From Vibrio sp. 99-8-1 (lineage in GTDB: Bacteria; Pseudomonadota; Gammaproteobacteria; Enterobacterales; Vibrionaceae), in the NCBI RefSeq assembly GCF_013114595.1, contig NZ_VTXE01000005.1:62001-126000 (forward strand): 64,000 bases of DNA, written 5' to 3'. The translations under genes were made by a program, and so were the position numbers. Shown here piece by piece: positions 9,283 to 18,669 of the stretch; positions within the stretch are counted from its first letter, which is position 1, and each line of letters starts with the position of its first letter. The notes under the pieces were generated by a model that was given only the letters and a program-made list of their open reading frames with translations, was not told the origin of the DNA and ran no database searches.

Positions 9283-9714
9283 TCAGTCAAATATTACCCC
9301 TTTCTGCAATATTAAACAGGCATACGGTCTTAAATCGCTGGTTGATATGATCACTTGGCACTGTCGAGCTTGCTTATAAAAATCCATCCTATCGACTAAA
9401 GATTCAGTATGTTCTGACTCATCAGATTGATTAATTGTATACAGAAAATCTTTTGCCGCATCAGTAGGTTGGTCACTATTGTCTTGTGCCATGATAGAGA
9501 TAGGATGTGAAGTGAAATCGTCTAGCGGCATATGATAAATAACCGCCTCTAACACTTGAGTTACGTCTACTCCGGGCATAGAAATATGCCGGTGTTCACT
9601 TGTCGATTCAGCAGGAAAATTGGCATCTACAATGGCCAACGTATCACCGTGTCCCATAGACTGAAGGGTATAAAGTAAATCTGCCGATAGAAGAGTATGT
9701 ATGTGCTTAAGCAT
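9283..9714 (-). CDS. FucU/RbsD-type sugar mutarotase
   Basis: 143 residues, RbsD/FucU family, a small cytoplasmic multimer that interconverts sugar anomers or ring forms. Visible marks are MGHGDTLAIVDANFP near the N-terminus with the family's histidine and aspartate, SISIM-like strands mid-protein, FYKQARQCQVIISTSD, and C-terminal RPYACLILQKGV. It resembles FucU more than RbsD. As first gene of the operon, next to the SorC regulator, it would supply the anomer that MtnK phosphorylates, as RbsD and FucU serve ribose and fucose kinases. The exact sugar is an inference. Confidence 0.85.
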   Translation of the reverse strand: MLKHIHTLLSADLLYTLQSMGHGDTLAIVDANFPAESTSEHRHISMPGVDVTQVLEAVIYHMPLDDFTSHPISIMAQDNSDQPTDAAKDFLYTINQSDESEHTESLVDRMDFYKQARQCQVIISTSDLRPYACLILQKGVIFD

Positions 9715-9849
9715 AATGTTTACCTTTGTATTTACAATAATTCAAAAGTATATTACGCTCATTTTAGTTTCATGTGTGTCTGTTATTTTCTATAATTGCA
9801 AAAAATGAGACCACATACAGAAGTTAAATAATGAAAAGAGGTAAGGCGA
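9715..9849. promoter_or_regulatory. Divergent promoter region of the methylthioribose-type operon
   Basis: 135 bp between the FucU-like gene and the SorC regulator. CTCATTTT (9758-9765) and its inverted copy AAAATGAG (9802-9809) are 36 bp apart, an arrangement compatible with a tetrameric SorC protein binding two sites and looping. The regulator start codon is preceded by AAGAGGTAAGG. No firm -10/-35 pairs could be fixed by eye. Confidence 0.4.
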
Positions 9850-10842
9850 ATGCCAAGCTCTGTGCTCAATAATATCAGCGCATTTAACCGCGACCCCATG
9901 CTACATGCGACCTGGTTATACTATCAAGAAGGCTTAAGCCAGACAGATGTAGCCAAGTTGATGGGTGTTTCTAGAGTAACAGTGGTGAAATATTTACAAT
10001 CTGCGCGAGAAAAAGGATTGGTGCAGATTGATCTTGATTTGGAAGCCTTTTCCTCTATACAAAATTCATTAACGATAAAAGAAAAGTTTCAATTAGATAG
10101 CGTCATCATTGTCGCTGATGGACAAGATGCGGCTCAAAGGGATAACTCCCAGCTCATGCGGAAGCGATTAGCCAATGCTGGCGGAATGTATCTCAATCAA
10201 ACCATTGAAGACAATGACGTTCTTGGTGTCGCGTGGGGAAGAACCATTCATCAGATGGGGAATATGATGACACCTCGCAACTGCAAAAACGTGACCGTAT
10301 TGCAGATGTTAGGCTCAATGCCCTGTCAGCCTGACTTTACCACCATTGAGTCATCTTCCCAGATCGCCAATAAACTGTCAGGAAAAGTCGTCAACTTGCA
10401 TGTTCCTGCTGTGGTTTCTAGCTCTCGTTTAGCAATGGAGCTTCAAGCGGAACCAATTATTCGTTCTAATTTTGAAACCTTAACGAAATGCAATAAAGCA
10501 CTGTTTGTCGTTGGCAATGTATTTGATGAAAACCCATTAATTCGGGTTGGTGTTATCTCAAAACAGCAGATGCAACACTACCGAGAATTGGGCGCCGTAG
10601 GGGTTATCTGTGGTCGATTTTATGATAAGTACGGTAATCCTGTCGTGGCGGAAGTGGACCTTCGCATTTTGGGTATCAGTCTTGCGCAGCTTAGACAAAT
10701 CGACAAACGTATTTTTGTTGCTGGAGGAGAACGTAACTTTGAAGCGACATTAGGTGCAATTCTTGGAGGATACGTTTCAAGCCTTATTATTGATGAAGCC
10801 ACCGCTGAATTTTTGCTTAAATGTGATATTCCCGTGGAGTAA
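9850..10842 (+). CDS. SorC-family transcriptional regulator
   Basis: 330 residues. The N-terminal helix-turn-helix (~20-55, with YQEGLSQTDVAKLMGVSRVT) is followed by a sugar-phosphate-binding domain of the SorC/DeoR-C fold. Typical stretches are GVAWGRTIHQMG, VLQMLGSM, GAVGVICGRFYD, and a C-terminal VAGGERNFEATLGAILGGYVSSLIID. SorC proteins sense phosphorylated sugars and control the operon they face. This gene diverges from the fucU-ABC-mtnK-mtnA-aldolase operon, so the effector is probably methylthioribose 1-phosphate, its ketose, or the 5-deoxy analogue. The LsrR-like architecture is clear; effector and sign of regulation are inferred. Confidence 0.9.
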   Translation: MPSSVLNNISAFNRDPMLHATWLYYQEGLSQTDVAKLMGVSRVTVVKYLQSAREKGLVQIDLDLEAFSSIQNSLTIKEKFQLDSVIIVADGQDAAQRDNSQLMRKRLANAGGMYLNQTIEDNDVLGVAWGRTIHQMGNMMTPRNCKNVTVLQMLGSMPCQPDFTTIESSSQIANKLSGKVVNLHVPAVVSSSRLAMELQAEPIIRSNFETLTKCNKALFVVGNVFDENPLIRVGVISKQQMQHYRELGAVGVICGRFYDKYGNPVVAEVDLRILGISLAQLRQIDKRIFVAGGERNFEATLGAILGGYVSSLIIDEATAEFLLKCDIPVE

Positions 10843-10857
10843 GCTCAGTAAACATCA

Positions 10858-10902
10858 TAGCCAAGTAACCTAGAGGTGCTGAAGGTCAGGTTGATTTGGC
10901 TA
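10858..10902. repeat. Degenerate end of the Vibrio-type repeat, forming a hairpin
   Basis: CAAGTAACCTAGAGGTGCT at 10862-10880 differs by only two bases from the end of the full element at 29350. The outer arms TAGCCAA (10858-10864) and TTGGCTA (10896-10902), with inner AACCT/AGGTT, fold into a stem. It looks like a decayed copy in the convergent gap after the SorC gene. Confidence 0.45.
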
Positions 10903-10959
10903 ATAGCAATCTTGCGGTATTTATAGTCGATTTGGCAAACGTAAATAGCATTATTTATA

Positions 10960-10997
10960 TTGGCGCTTACTACTTAATCAATAACAGTAAGCGCCAA
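10960..10997. terminator. Bidirectional hairpin between convergent genes
   Basis: TTGGCGCTTACT (10960-10971) pairs perfectly with AGTAAGCGCCAA (10986-10997), a 12-bp stem with a 14-nt loop, between the 3' ends of the SorC regulator (+) and the carbonic-anhydrase-like gene (-). T-runs are weak on both strands. Confidence 0.55.
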
Positions 10998-11010
10998 ATA
11001 GTAACAACCT

Positions 11011-11844
11011 CTACTGTCCAGATGAGAGCAAATCAGGATTGATAACAAGGTTTCTAACCCCGTGAGCATGCTCTTCATCAAAATCGTTCTCCGTTAGCCA
11101 CTCCACCACCGAGGCAATATTAACTTTCACGACCTTGGGGCGAACACTCCAGGTAACTTGAAAAGGAGATCCTTTTTCATTGTAGCTAGGGCCAGTTGTG
11201 GAACCGGAATATTGAACGGGTTTTCCGCTATTGCTCGGAATATTTAAAGCTTGGTAAAAACCACCTTTTTGACCATATTCAGTTAATTGACCAAAATCGA
11301 GCGCTTTTCCATCATTCACTAATACCATCACCTGTGTCTCAACACGTAACTGCGGGTTAGCTATTGAGTCTGATAGACAGGCACCCAATGTCGCGCCGGG
11401 TTCTACTTTCGCCGATGAATGAACATAATGCACTTCAATGGTATCACCAGACTGCAAGGTTCCCTTATTGTGTTGGTATGATGTTAGCTCCGCTTTACTA
11501 AGTTTACCGCTATAAACATAGCCACTATTGTAGCCCTTGCCATCACCATTTCCCGCATAGGTATTAAATTCGCCGCCCTTATGCTCTGCATTCTTATGGA
11601 AGTGAATGTTACATAGATTCATTTGATTAAATGCAGGAGCCGCACCAAATAAACGTTGGTTATTCCCGTTCAAACTGTCGATATTTCGAGGTGACTGAGG
11701 GCCAAATCCTTTGTTTTCAGTGTTTTTTGCCAAGGCCGCTCTTTGAGCGGCAATCACACTGTCGTCAACAGGTTTATCATAAGCAGCAAAGGCTGACGTT
11801 GAGCTAACAAATAAAACGGAGGCAACAAGTAGTTTCATGTTCAT
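11011..11844 (-). CDS. Putative secreted delta-class carbonic anhydrase
   Basis: About 277 residues from the start chosen at 11844 (MNMKLLVASVLF), which has AGGGAT upstream and yields a clean signal peptide ending SAFA|AYDKP; an extension to 11895 adds an unlikely N-terminus. The mature protein has a histidine-rich core, NLCNIHFHKNAEHKGGEF, followed by GNGDGKGYNSGY and a later conserved GDTIEVHYVHSSA. I associate this pattern with bacterial proteins annotated as delta-class carbonic anhydrase (first known from diatoms), where three histidines hold zinc. Periplasmic hydration of CO2 would be the role. The family call is from memory of the motif, and no transporter partner is adjacent. Confidence 0.55.
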   Translation of the reverse strand: MNMKLLVASVLFVSSTSAFAAYDKPVDDSVIAAQRAALAKNTENKGFGPQSPRNIDSLNGNNQRLFGAAPAFNQMNLCNIHFHKNAEHKGGEFNTYAGNGDGKGYNSGYVYSGKLSKAELTSYQHNKGTLQSGDTIEVHYVHSSAKVEPGATLGACLSDSIANPQLRVETQVMVLVNDGKALDFGQLTEYGQKGGFYQALNIPSNSGKPVQYSGSTTGPSYNEKGSPFQVTWSVRPKVVKVNIASVVEWLTENDFDEEHAHGVRNLVINPDLLSSGQ

Positions 11845-11972
11845 AAAAATAGTATCCCTATTGATAAAAATATTTTTACGAAGATAAACTAACATTGGAA
11901 ATTAGCGAACCGATAAACTGTAACGAAATATATAACTAAATCAGCTTGTTATTACTTACACACGTGTGTTCA

Positions 11973-14900
11973 TTAAGACTCATGTTGCTGCAACCATTGC
12001 GTAGCGGGTCGCCAATTATCTACCCAATTAACCATGTTTTTGGCCGGCATTGGTCGAGCAATACCATAACCTTGAGCATATTCGCAGCCCATAGAGAGCA
12101 ACTGAGTACCGTGTTCTATACTCTCAACCCCTTCTGCCGTCACATCACGGTTAAAGGCCGATGCCAAGCTGATAACTCCCTTAACAATTTCTCGGTCATC
12201 AGGGTCTTCAAGCATATCTCGAACAAAACTTTGATCAATTTTCAGCACCTTAACTGGTAGACGTTTTAGATAGGTTAATGAGGAAAATCCAGTACCAAAA
12301 TCATCAAGGGCAAAACTGACACCCATATCGATACAGGCATTCATTGTCTTTAGTACATCTTCTAGATCACCCAGCTCATTGGTCTCTAGTATTTCTAATC
12401 GCAATAAACCCGGCTTAACCATTGGCCAAGCTGCCAACGCAGCGGCTAATCTATCCACAAAATCTTTTTGTTGTAACTGAAATGCATCGATATTGACACT
12501 AACAGGAAGCTCCAACCCTTCCGTTTGCCACTCCGCCATCTGGGCTAACGCACTATCAATTACCCACTCACCCAACTGCAAACTGATTGAATGGTTTTCT
12601 ATAGAAGGCAAAAACGCCATTGGGTATACCAAGCCACGCTCAGGGTGATGCCATCGAATCAAGGCTTCCGCTCCGACCACCGCACCAGTTCTCATATTAA
12701 CTTTTGGCTGAAAATATAGTTCAAACTGATTACTCTCTAGCGCTTGCTTAACTTCTTTTATCACTCTACGTTGTGTTTTCTTAGACTTATCTTTATTGAT
12801 ATCAAAGAAATGATAACGATTTTTGCCCGTCTGTTTCGCTACATACATGGCTTGGTCAGCATGACGCATCAACAGATCCGCATCAACACCATCCTGAGGG
12901 TACAATGTCACACCAATACTGGTTGAAACTTGCAATCGGTGCCCATCAATATTTATAGGTCTCATCGCGGCTTGAAGTAACCGTTGTAACACCAGCTCAC
13001 AATCGGCTACTTTCTCGATTTCACCCATGACAACAACAAACTCATCGCCACCTATTCGAGCTAGGGTGTCCCCTTCTCGCAAACTACGATCCATATTCTG
13101 AGACAATTTGATCAGTAACTCGTCCCCAACATCGTGACCATAGCAATCATTAATTTTTTTAAATCCATCCAGATCAAGATACGCCACCGCCACTGACAAA
13201 CCAAGCTGCTGACTATCCTCCATAGAGCAGCTTAGTCGCTCTGCTAGCAGAACGCGGTTAGGTAAACTGGTTAAAGGATCGTAAAGAGCAATATGTTCAA
13301 GCTGCTGCTGATGTTGTTTCATCGGTGTGATATCAAAGAATAGCGAGACATAATTTTTTGTATTGTCATGGGCATCTGATACCGCACTTATTGTTGCCAG
13401 TACTGCATAAACCTCTCCACTTTTCTTGCTGTTCCAGATTTCACCGGTCCACTGTCGTTCATCCAGTAGCGCTCCCCACATTTCTCTATAAAACTGAGCA
13501 TTATGCTTACCCGAACTTAACAGCCGTGGATTTTTACCGATAACCTCGTCCCGGCTGTAACCGGTAATCTGACTAAAGGTTTCATTAACCTCAACGATCT
13601 GCCCTGCACTATTAGTGATCATGATGCCTTCTCGGGCATGAGTGAACACGCTAGCTGCTAGCCTTAACTGCTCTTCGGTCTTTTTTCGAACAGTGATGTC
13701 ATTAATCTCAATAACTCTCGCTTCTTTACCTTTATAGGTAATATTTTTTCCCTTAATAGAGAGTGGGTATCGCGTTCCATCTTTTCGTATTCCAATCGAC
13801 TCATAAGCATCGGCAAAGCCGCTATGAATATAGCGAAGTACCTGTTTCACTTCCTCTGGAGCAATAAGAGTCAGGCCATTAATACCAATCAACTCTTGAT
13901 AGCTAAATCCGGTAATATCCGATAGGCCTTCATTACATTCAAGTACAACGCCATTGTCATGTATGACAATCCCACCATAGGTTGCCGCGCTAATTGCTTT
14001 GAATCGTTGCTCACTCTCTTGTAATGTTTTTTGAGTTAATGCCAATTGGCGATTAAAACGGTGAAGATAGAATGTAATTGAACTAATGAGTAGTAAAAGC
14101 GTTAATGCTGCGATGAGGGTAACAACAATCCAACGAGGCAATTGGATGGGGTTATCGGTATAAACAAACCCTTCTAAATTTTCATCCGAGTCAATAAGAC
14201 CTGCCTTAATAAAGGTATCCGCCATATGCTGCCAACGCTTCGGATTCATATGGCCAATCTGTATAAGATTAGGAAGAATCAATTTACGCATCTCTTCAGC
14301 TTCATAACGTAAATGATCTCGAGATTTTTTTACATGGTACTTTTCTTTTAATATATCGATAATCTCATCGGTGTTTTCCATTGCATAGAGCCAACCTTTT
14401 AAGGTTGCTCTTAACATGGCTTTCACTCTTTCTGGATATTGTTCAACTTCCTGTTCAGATGTAAAAAAGATATCACTATAAAAGTCCACACTATATGAGA
14501 CAGGGTCGATAACGTTATATTCAATATTTTTCTGCTTTAAAACATAAGGTTCATTAGTGATATATGAGTTAAATGCATCTACGTTTCCATTAATAAGATC
14601 ATTCAAGTCATAACTACTAGGAACAACATTCAATTGGGAGAACACGACCCCTTCATTAAGTAGCATGGTTAAGAAGTCAGCATCTTCCAGCTTGTTCGCC
14701 AGCATCACCTTCTTACCAATAAGATCATGAACTGAACGTATTCCGGAGCTTTTTCGCGTTAACAGTACCGATGGAGAGTGCTGAAAAATAGAGGCAAGCG
14801 CAATCAGTGGCTCCCCTTGCAACCTTTGATAGAGCACTTCGCTATTGCCCACCGCATACTGTGCCCTCTCCGACAGCACCTCAGAAACGGGTTGGTGCAA

Positions 14901-15167
14901 AGGGTCACCATTGCGAATTTGAACGTCTATTCCTTCTTGTTTATAAAACCCTTTCTCCAATGCTGCGTAGTAGCCAGCAAACTGAAATTGATGATGCCAA
15001 CGAAGCTGAACATAGACAACGTCTTGCTCTGATGGATGAGAAGCTTCTGCAACAAAAGAGTACGGTCCCCCGACCAACAATAAACCGATTAATACTATTC
15101 TACGACAGATAAGGCGTGTCACATTTTTAATTAGTGTCACTCTTTTACCTAAAGCTATAACGTTCAA
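11973..15167 (-). CDS. Membrane sensor: NMT1-like periplasmic domain, PAS-PAS-GGDEF-EAL
   Basis: 1064 residues. After an N-terminal signal/anchor (~24-42) comes a periplasmic NMT1/THI5-like binding domain (~50-330, opening with VQLRWHHQFQFAGYYAALEKG), a TM helix (~350-375), two PAS domains (~385-500 and ~510-625), GGDEF (~640-800) and EAL (~810-1060). The cyclase motif is intact (RIGGDEFVVVMG), with a preceding inhibitory-site RxxD (REGD). The phosphodiesterase signature is also intact (GAEALIRWH, later LDDFGTGFSSL and KIDQSFV). The net c-di-GMP activity cannot be read from sequence. The periplasmic domain resembles pyrimidine/thiamine-precursor binding proteins, so the signal may be such a compound. 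It appears monocistronic. Confidence 0.9.
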   Translation of the reverse strand: MNVIALGKRVTLIKNVTRLICRRIVLIGLLLVGGPYSFVAEASHPSEQDVVYVQLRWHHQFQFAGYYAALEKGFYKQEGIDVQIRNGDPLHQPVSEVLSERAQYAVGNSEVLYQRLQGEPLIALASIFQHSPSVLLTRKSSGIRSVHDLIGKKVMLANKLEDADFLTMLLNEGVVFSQLNVVPSSYDLNDLINGNVDAFNSYITNEPYVLKQKNIEYNVIDPVSYSVDFYSDIFFTSEQEVEQYPERVKAMLRATLKGWLYAMENTDEIIDILKEKYHVKKSRDHLRYEAEEMRKLILPNLIQIGHMNPKRWQHMADTFIKAGLIDSDENLEGFVYTDNPIQLPRWIVVTLIAALTLLLLISSITFYLHRFNRQLALTQKTLQESEQRFKAISAATYGGIVIHDNGVVLECNEGLSDITGFSYQELIGINGLTLIAPEEVKQVLRYIHSGFADAYESIGIRKDGTRYPLSIKGKNITYKGKEARVIEINDITVRKKTEEQLRLAASVFTHAREGIMITNSAGQIVEVNETFSQITGYSRDEVIGKNPRLLSSGKHNAQFYREMWGALLDERQWTGEIWNSKKSGEVYAVLATISAVSDAHDNTKNYVSLFFDITPMKQHQQQLEHIALYDPLTSLPNRVLLAERLSCSMEDSQQLGLSVAVAYLDLDGFKKINDCYGHDVGDELLIKLSQNMDRSLREGDTLARIGGDEFVVVMGEIEKVADCELVLQRLLQAAMRPINIDGHRLQVSTSIGVTLYPQDGVDADLLMRHADQAMYVAKQTGKNRYHFFDINKDKSKKTQRRVIKEVKQALESNQFELYFQPKVNMRTGAVVGAEALIRWHHPERGLVYPMAFLPSIENHSISLQLGEWVIDSALAQMAEWQTEGLELPVSVNIDAFQLQQKDFVDRLAAALAAWPMVKPGLLRLEILETNELGDLEDVLKTMNACIDMGVSFALDDFGTGFSSLTYLKRLPVKVLKIDQSFVRDMLEDPDDREIVKGVISLASAFNRDVTAEGVESIEHGTQLLSMGCEYAQGYGIARPMPAKNMVNWVDNWRPATQWLQQHES

Positions 15168-15421
15168 ATTAGACCTTGTTTACTAAGATGGTAGGCTTTC
15201 ACCCAATAAGCACTAAGGTACATAATATATCGTACACACGCCGATATACAAAGGCGGAGTACCGTAAAGACTGCATTTGTCACTATAACTTTAGGCCAAT
15301 AGAGCATTGCTTAATCAAGTTTACATGCCTTTTGCTTTCGATTTACCCACGCTTGTTGATGAAAGATCGGTGACTTTTATAATTTGAATAGGAATTAATA
15401 TCAACAAACTGGTCCATCCAG

Positions 15422-16228
15422 TTGATTTATGTCTATACTCAGCCAATGTCAATAAAACAGAACTGTAGAATGAACGTTCATCATATCCAAGGTTACATAC
15501 AATCCCTTTATCTTATCGAGTATCCAGACAAACTACTGCTGCTAGATGGGGGATGCCGCGAAGACGCAGAGGTAATTTGTTCATTTATTGTGGATGAGCT
15601 GAATCGCTCCATTACTGATCTTAAGGTTGTAATCGTGACGCACATGCACCCAGATCATGCTGGTGCAGCCAACACATTAAGAAAACGGACGGGTTGTGAC
15701 ATCGTCTCTTCAAAACATTTACATCATTGGTATAGCGGCTGGGACGGTTGGCTTATGTACCTAACAGACCTCTGTCTAGCAAAGTGGGTAGCAAAAAGAC
15801 AAAACAAACCACGAGCATTTCTCTATTACTGGCCTTGGTTAAAGCCCGATATCCGACTAACCAATGAAGAGAACGTCCCCGGATTTGAGGAGTGGCAGAT
15901 TATTGAGACACCAGGACATACGGATAGAGATCTCTCAGTACGACATATCCCTAGTAACCGTATCTACGTCGCCGACCTGATGGTACGAGTAAAAGGACGT
16001 TATATACCGCCATTTCCTGTGTTTTATACCAATAATTACCGTAAGTCCATCGACCGAGTTATGAGTTACCAGCCAGATTCGTTATGGTTAGCTCATGCGG
16101 GTGAGATACAGCTTGATGAAGATGACCTAGTTTATTTAATCAACTCGATTCCTAAAAGACCCACCACTCATTGGCGAGCAGTAAAATACAAGCTATCAAA
16201 AACGTTTGGCTTAATACGAAACCGATAG
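15422..16228 (+). CDS. Metallo-beta-lactamase-fold hydrolase
   Basis: 268 residues if started at 15422; an internal ATG at 15470 (MNVHHIQGY) is an equally good start, and neither has a strong ribosome site. The metal motifs of the MBL fold are in order: THMHPDHAG (~76-84 from the first start), ETPGHTDRD (~160), a VADL strand aspartate, and a final HAG histidine. This is the layout of glyoxalase II-like and other di-zinc hydrolases. The substrate is not recognisable. It lies between the GGDEF-EAL gene (divergent) and a chemoreceptor (convergent) and shares no operon with either. Confidence 0.8.
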   Translation: MIYVYTQPMSIKQNCRMNVHHIQGYIQSLYLIEYPDKLLLLDGGCREDAEVICSFIVDELNRSITDLKVVIVTHMHPDHAGAANTLRKRTGCDIVSSKHLHHWYSGWDGWLMYLTDLCLAKWVAKRQNKPRAFLYYWPWLKPDIRLTNEENVPGFEEWQIIETPGHTDRDLSVRHIPSNRIYVADLMVRVKGRYIPPFPVFYTNNYRKSIDRVMSYQPDSLWLAHAGEIQLDEDDLVYLINSIPKRPTTHWRAVKYKLSKTFGLIRNR

Positions 16229-16239
16229 CCCTGTTTTTC

Positions 16240-18270
16240 TTACAGAGTATATTTGCTCAGCATGGTTTGCTGATATTTCGCAATATTCGCTACCTGCTCA
16301 GATTGCTGAACCATTTCTTCAATGTGCGATTTAGTTTCTATACTCTGTTCCGTAATTCGTCCTAAGCTCTGATGTACTTCTTGTGTCGCTTTCTCTTGCT
16401 GCTCAGTTGCTATCGACACATGTTCAAATCGATCTTTAATTTGATTCACCGCGGAGTCTATATCACTAAACACCTGATCAATATCGACATTTGAGCGATT
16501 GACCTGCTCCATTTCTGCTCTACAACTTTTTGCTGTGTTATACGATGTTTTCACAGCAGTCACCAAATCAGACATTATCGTCCGAATGCTCTCCGTTTGA
16601 TCACTGGTGCTACGAGCCAATTGGCGAACTTCATCCGCAACAACAGCAAAACCTCGTCCTTGCTCGCCTGCACGCGCAGCCTCTATAGCAGCATTAAGGG
16701 CCAGTAAATTAGTACTATCAGCAATACCACTAATCAGCTCAACCATCTGGCTTATTTTATCAACATTGTCATCCAATACCCTCATTAACGCCGTATTTTG
16801 ATCAAGAGAATTTTCTAATGAAGATAACTTGGAACGGTTATCATTAATGACGTCGTTTCCTCTATTAACGCACTCTTTTGCTGATTGGGATTGCAGATAA
16901 CATAAATGTGATGTCTTACTAATGTCGGTAATCGATTGTTGAAGTTGCTCTAAAGTCGCTGAAATAGCCGTTAAAGCATCATTTTGAATATCAAGGCTAG
17001 AATTGCTGTGTTCAAGAGCGTGATGGCTAGCTTCCACAGAGCTATTTAAAGTTGTGCAATTGTCACTAACCAGCGCAACCGAATCATGAGTTGTTCTAAT
17101 CACTTGATTCAACTGCGACGCCAATAACTTCATCTCATAAGGACCAACGATATCAGTATTGAGTGACAAATCATGCTTACTCACTCGCACCATCTGATTT
17201 AATAAATTTACTAGCCCTTTATTAATCCAGCGTCGTAATAAAAAACCTGAAGCCACAACAAAACCTGCCAATACTGCAGCACAAATAATGATCAATAAGC
17301 TCACGTTATCCATGGTGTCTTTAACCACCAGTCGACTTTGATTCAACATAGATACACTGGCGTCAGACATTAAATTCAAGTGATTAATGGTCTGGTTTGC
17401 GAGTATTGTTATCGCTTGTAAGTCATTCACACTGTTTTGCTTAATTTGCTGACGATGCATGATAAGTGTCAAGATTCCCTGTTCTGCAAAACCTTCTTTT
17501 ACCATTTCATAAGGTGTCAATAAGCTAGAGAAATCGACAATTTCTGGATACCACTCTGCAAAATCTTCGTATGCTAATCTTATTCCTGCGAAGCGATTTT
17601 TCATTTCACGAAATTGTGCTTTTGCCTTCTTCTGTTCAGTTTGCATCATTAACATTAAAAACGCGCTTTCCATTTCACTCGCTTGCGCTGAAAAACGATT
17701 TGCGGCATCAGATGCTTCTGGATTTTGTTGTACAAGAAATGAGGCTATCCTTGTCATCTCGGGTCCAATGGAACTTAATCCATAACGAAATGAAGAATTC
17801 AGTTCGTCAATTTTGTCTTTGAGCAAAACAATTTGTTCTTGCTGATCAAGGATAGCTAATGATTGTTTCTTTAAGTCATTAACCGCAACCAGCAAACCTT
17901 CATCATTTTCTATTGATGATGGCTCAATACTATTACCATTAAGGCTTTGCAAATCAATTAACAACCGCAAAGCTTCATCCGACAGTTGTTCAACTGATTG
18001 AACTGTAGAGCTTAGTCCTTCAGCGCTGCTTACGTGCAAACCTTCGTTAAGCACTTTAATTTGCTGTAATACATTTTTTGTTAATTTTGCATTAGTCAGT
18101 GCAGACGGTAACGCGTGCTCAGACAGCATAGAAAACTCTCGGCCAATATCATCAACACCTCGCTTACTGACCACCGATAACAACGTCACCAGCAACAAGA
18201 TAGTGGCGAATATAATCACAATTGTTTGGACAACAGAAGTTGATAACTCAAACTTTTTTAAAAGGCTCAT
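16240..18270 (-). CDS. Methyl-accepting chemotaxis protein
   Basis: 676 residues. TM1 (~12-34), a long helical periplasmic sensor (~35-320), TM2 (~322-346), a HAMP-like linker, then the MA signalling domain with the invariant hairpin-tip sequence [32 protein letters not shown] around residues 530-560, with methylation helices on both sides. There is no C-terminal CheR/CheB-binding pentapeptide (it ends LSKYTL). The periplasmic region is predicted helical and has no Cache fold that I can see, so the ligand is unknown. It is convergent with the MBL-fold gene. Confidence 0.93.
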   Translation of the reverse strand: MSLLKKFELSTSVVQTIVIIFATILLLVTLLSVVSKRGVDDIGREFSMLSEHALPSALTNAKLTKNVLQQIKVLNEGLHVSSAEGLSSTVQSVEQLSDEALRLLIDLQSLNGNSIEPSSIENDEGLLVAVNDLKKQSLAILDQQEQIVLLKDKIDELNSSFRYGLSSIGPEMTRIASFLVQQNPEASDAANRFSAQASEMESAFLMLMMQTEQKKAKAQFREMKNRFAGIRLAYEDFAEWYPEIVDFSSLLTPYEMVKEGFAEQGILTLIMHRQQIKQNSVNDLQAITILANQTINHLNLMSDASVSMLNQSRLVVKDTMDNVSLLIIICAAVLAGFVVASGFLLRRWINKGLVNLLNQMVRVSKHDLSLNTDIVGPYEMKLLASQLNQVIRTTHDSVALVSDNCTTLNSSVEASHHALEHSNSSLDIQNDALTAISATLEQLQQSITDISKTSHLCYLQSQSAKECVNRGNDVINDNRSKLSSLENSLDQNTALMRVLDDNVDKISQMVELISGIADSTNLLALNAAIEAARAGEQGRGFAVVADEVRQLARSTSDQTESIRTIMSDLVTAVKTSYNTAKSCRAEMEQVNRSNVDIDQVFSDIDSAVNQIKDRFEHVSIATEQQEKATQEVHQSLGRITEQSIETKSHIEEMVQQSEQVANIAKYQQTMLSKYTL

Positions 18271-18669
18271 ACAACAGTTCTTTAAAACATTGATGACTTG
18301 TTACGCAGTCTAGTAGGGCAATATGACAATAGTGTTTCATTAATGCAGCCAAGCCTTACCCCTTAATGGCTGTTTTTTCATCCGAATTTTATTTAGTACA
18401 TTAATAATTAAAGGTCAAATGAATTTATATTCAAATGAATTTTGCTTTGTTATCTAAACACTTGTTACGCATAACAGTTTAAAACTCACCCCTATATATC
18501 AACGGGTTAGCACTGATATTTGTATTTTCAGGTTTAAGGCTCCCTGCAAAAATGGAAAACAATCAAATACAGCATCACGACATTCAATTACCCCTAATCA
18601 TTTGAACACTAATCAAATTATCTGTATGGTAGCTTCGATAGTTAGGAAATTTAATAAAAAGGGATATTT
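18271..18669. promoter_or_regulatory. 399-bp control region upstream of the betaine transporter operon
   Basis: It holds two direct copies of CAAATGAATTT (18416-18426 and 18432-18442), the second part of an ATTCA-AA-TGAAT inverted repeat. Nearer the gene is TTTGA-N7-TCAAA (18601-18617). Such inverted repeats would suit a MarR-type osmolyte repressor, but this is inference. A separate + strand hairpin with a T-run lies at 18346-18378. Confidence 0.35.
18346..18378 (+). terminator. Terminator-like hairpin with T6, no upstream + strand gene
   Basis: CAGCCA (18346-18351) pairs with TGGCTG (18367-18372), followed directly by six T (18373-18378). No coding gene on the + strand precedes it within 2 kb, so it may end a small RNA, an antisense transcript of the chemoreceptor 5' end, or be chance. 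Confidence 0.35.

Noticed and set aside
15176..15373. 65-codon + strand frame between the GGDEF-EAL and MBL genes
   Set aside because: No convincing ribosome site and no protein-like pattern; probably chance in a short intergenic region.
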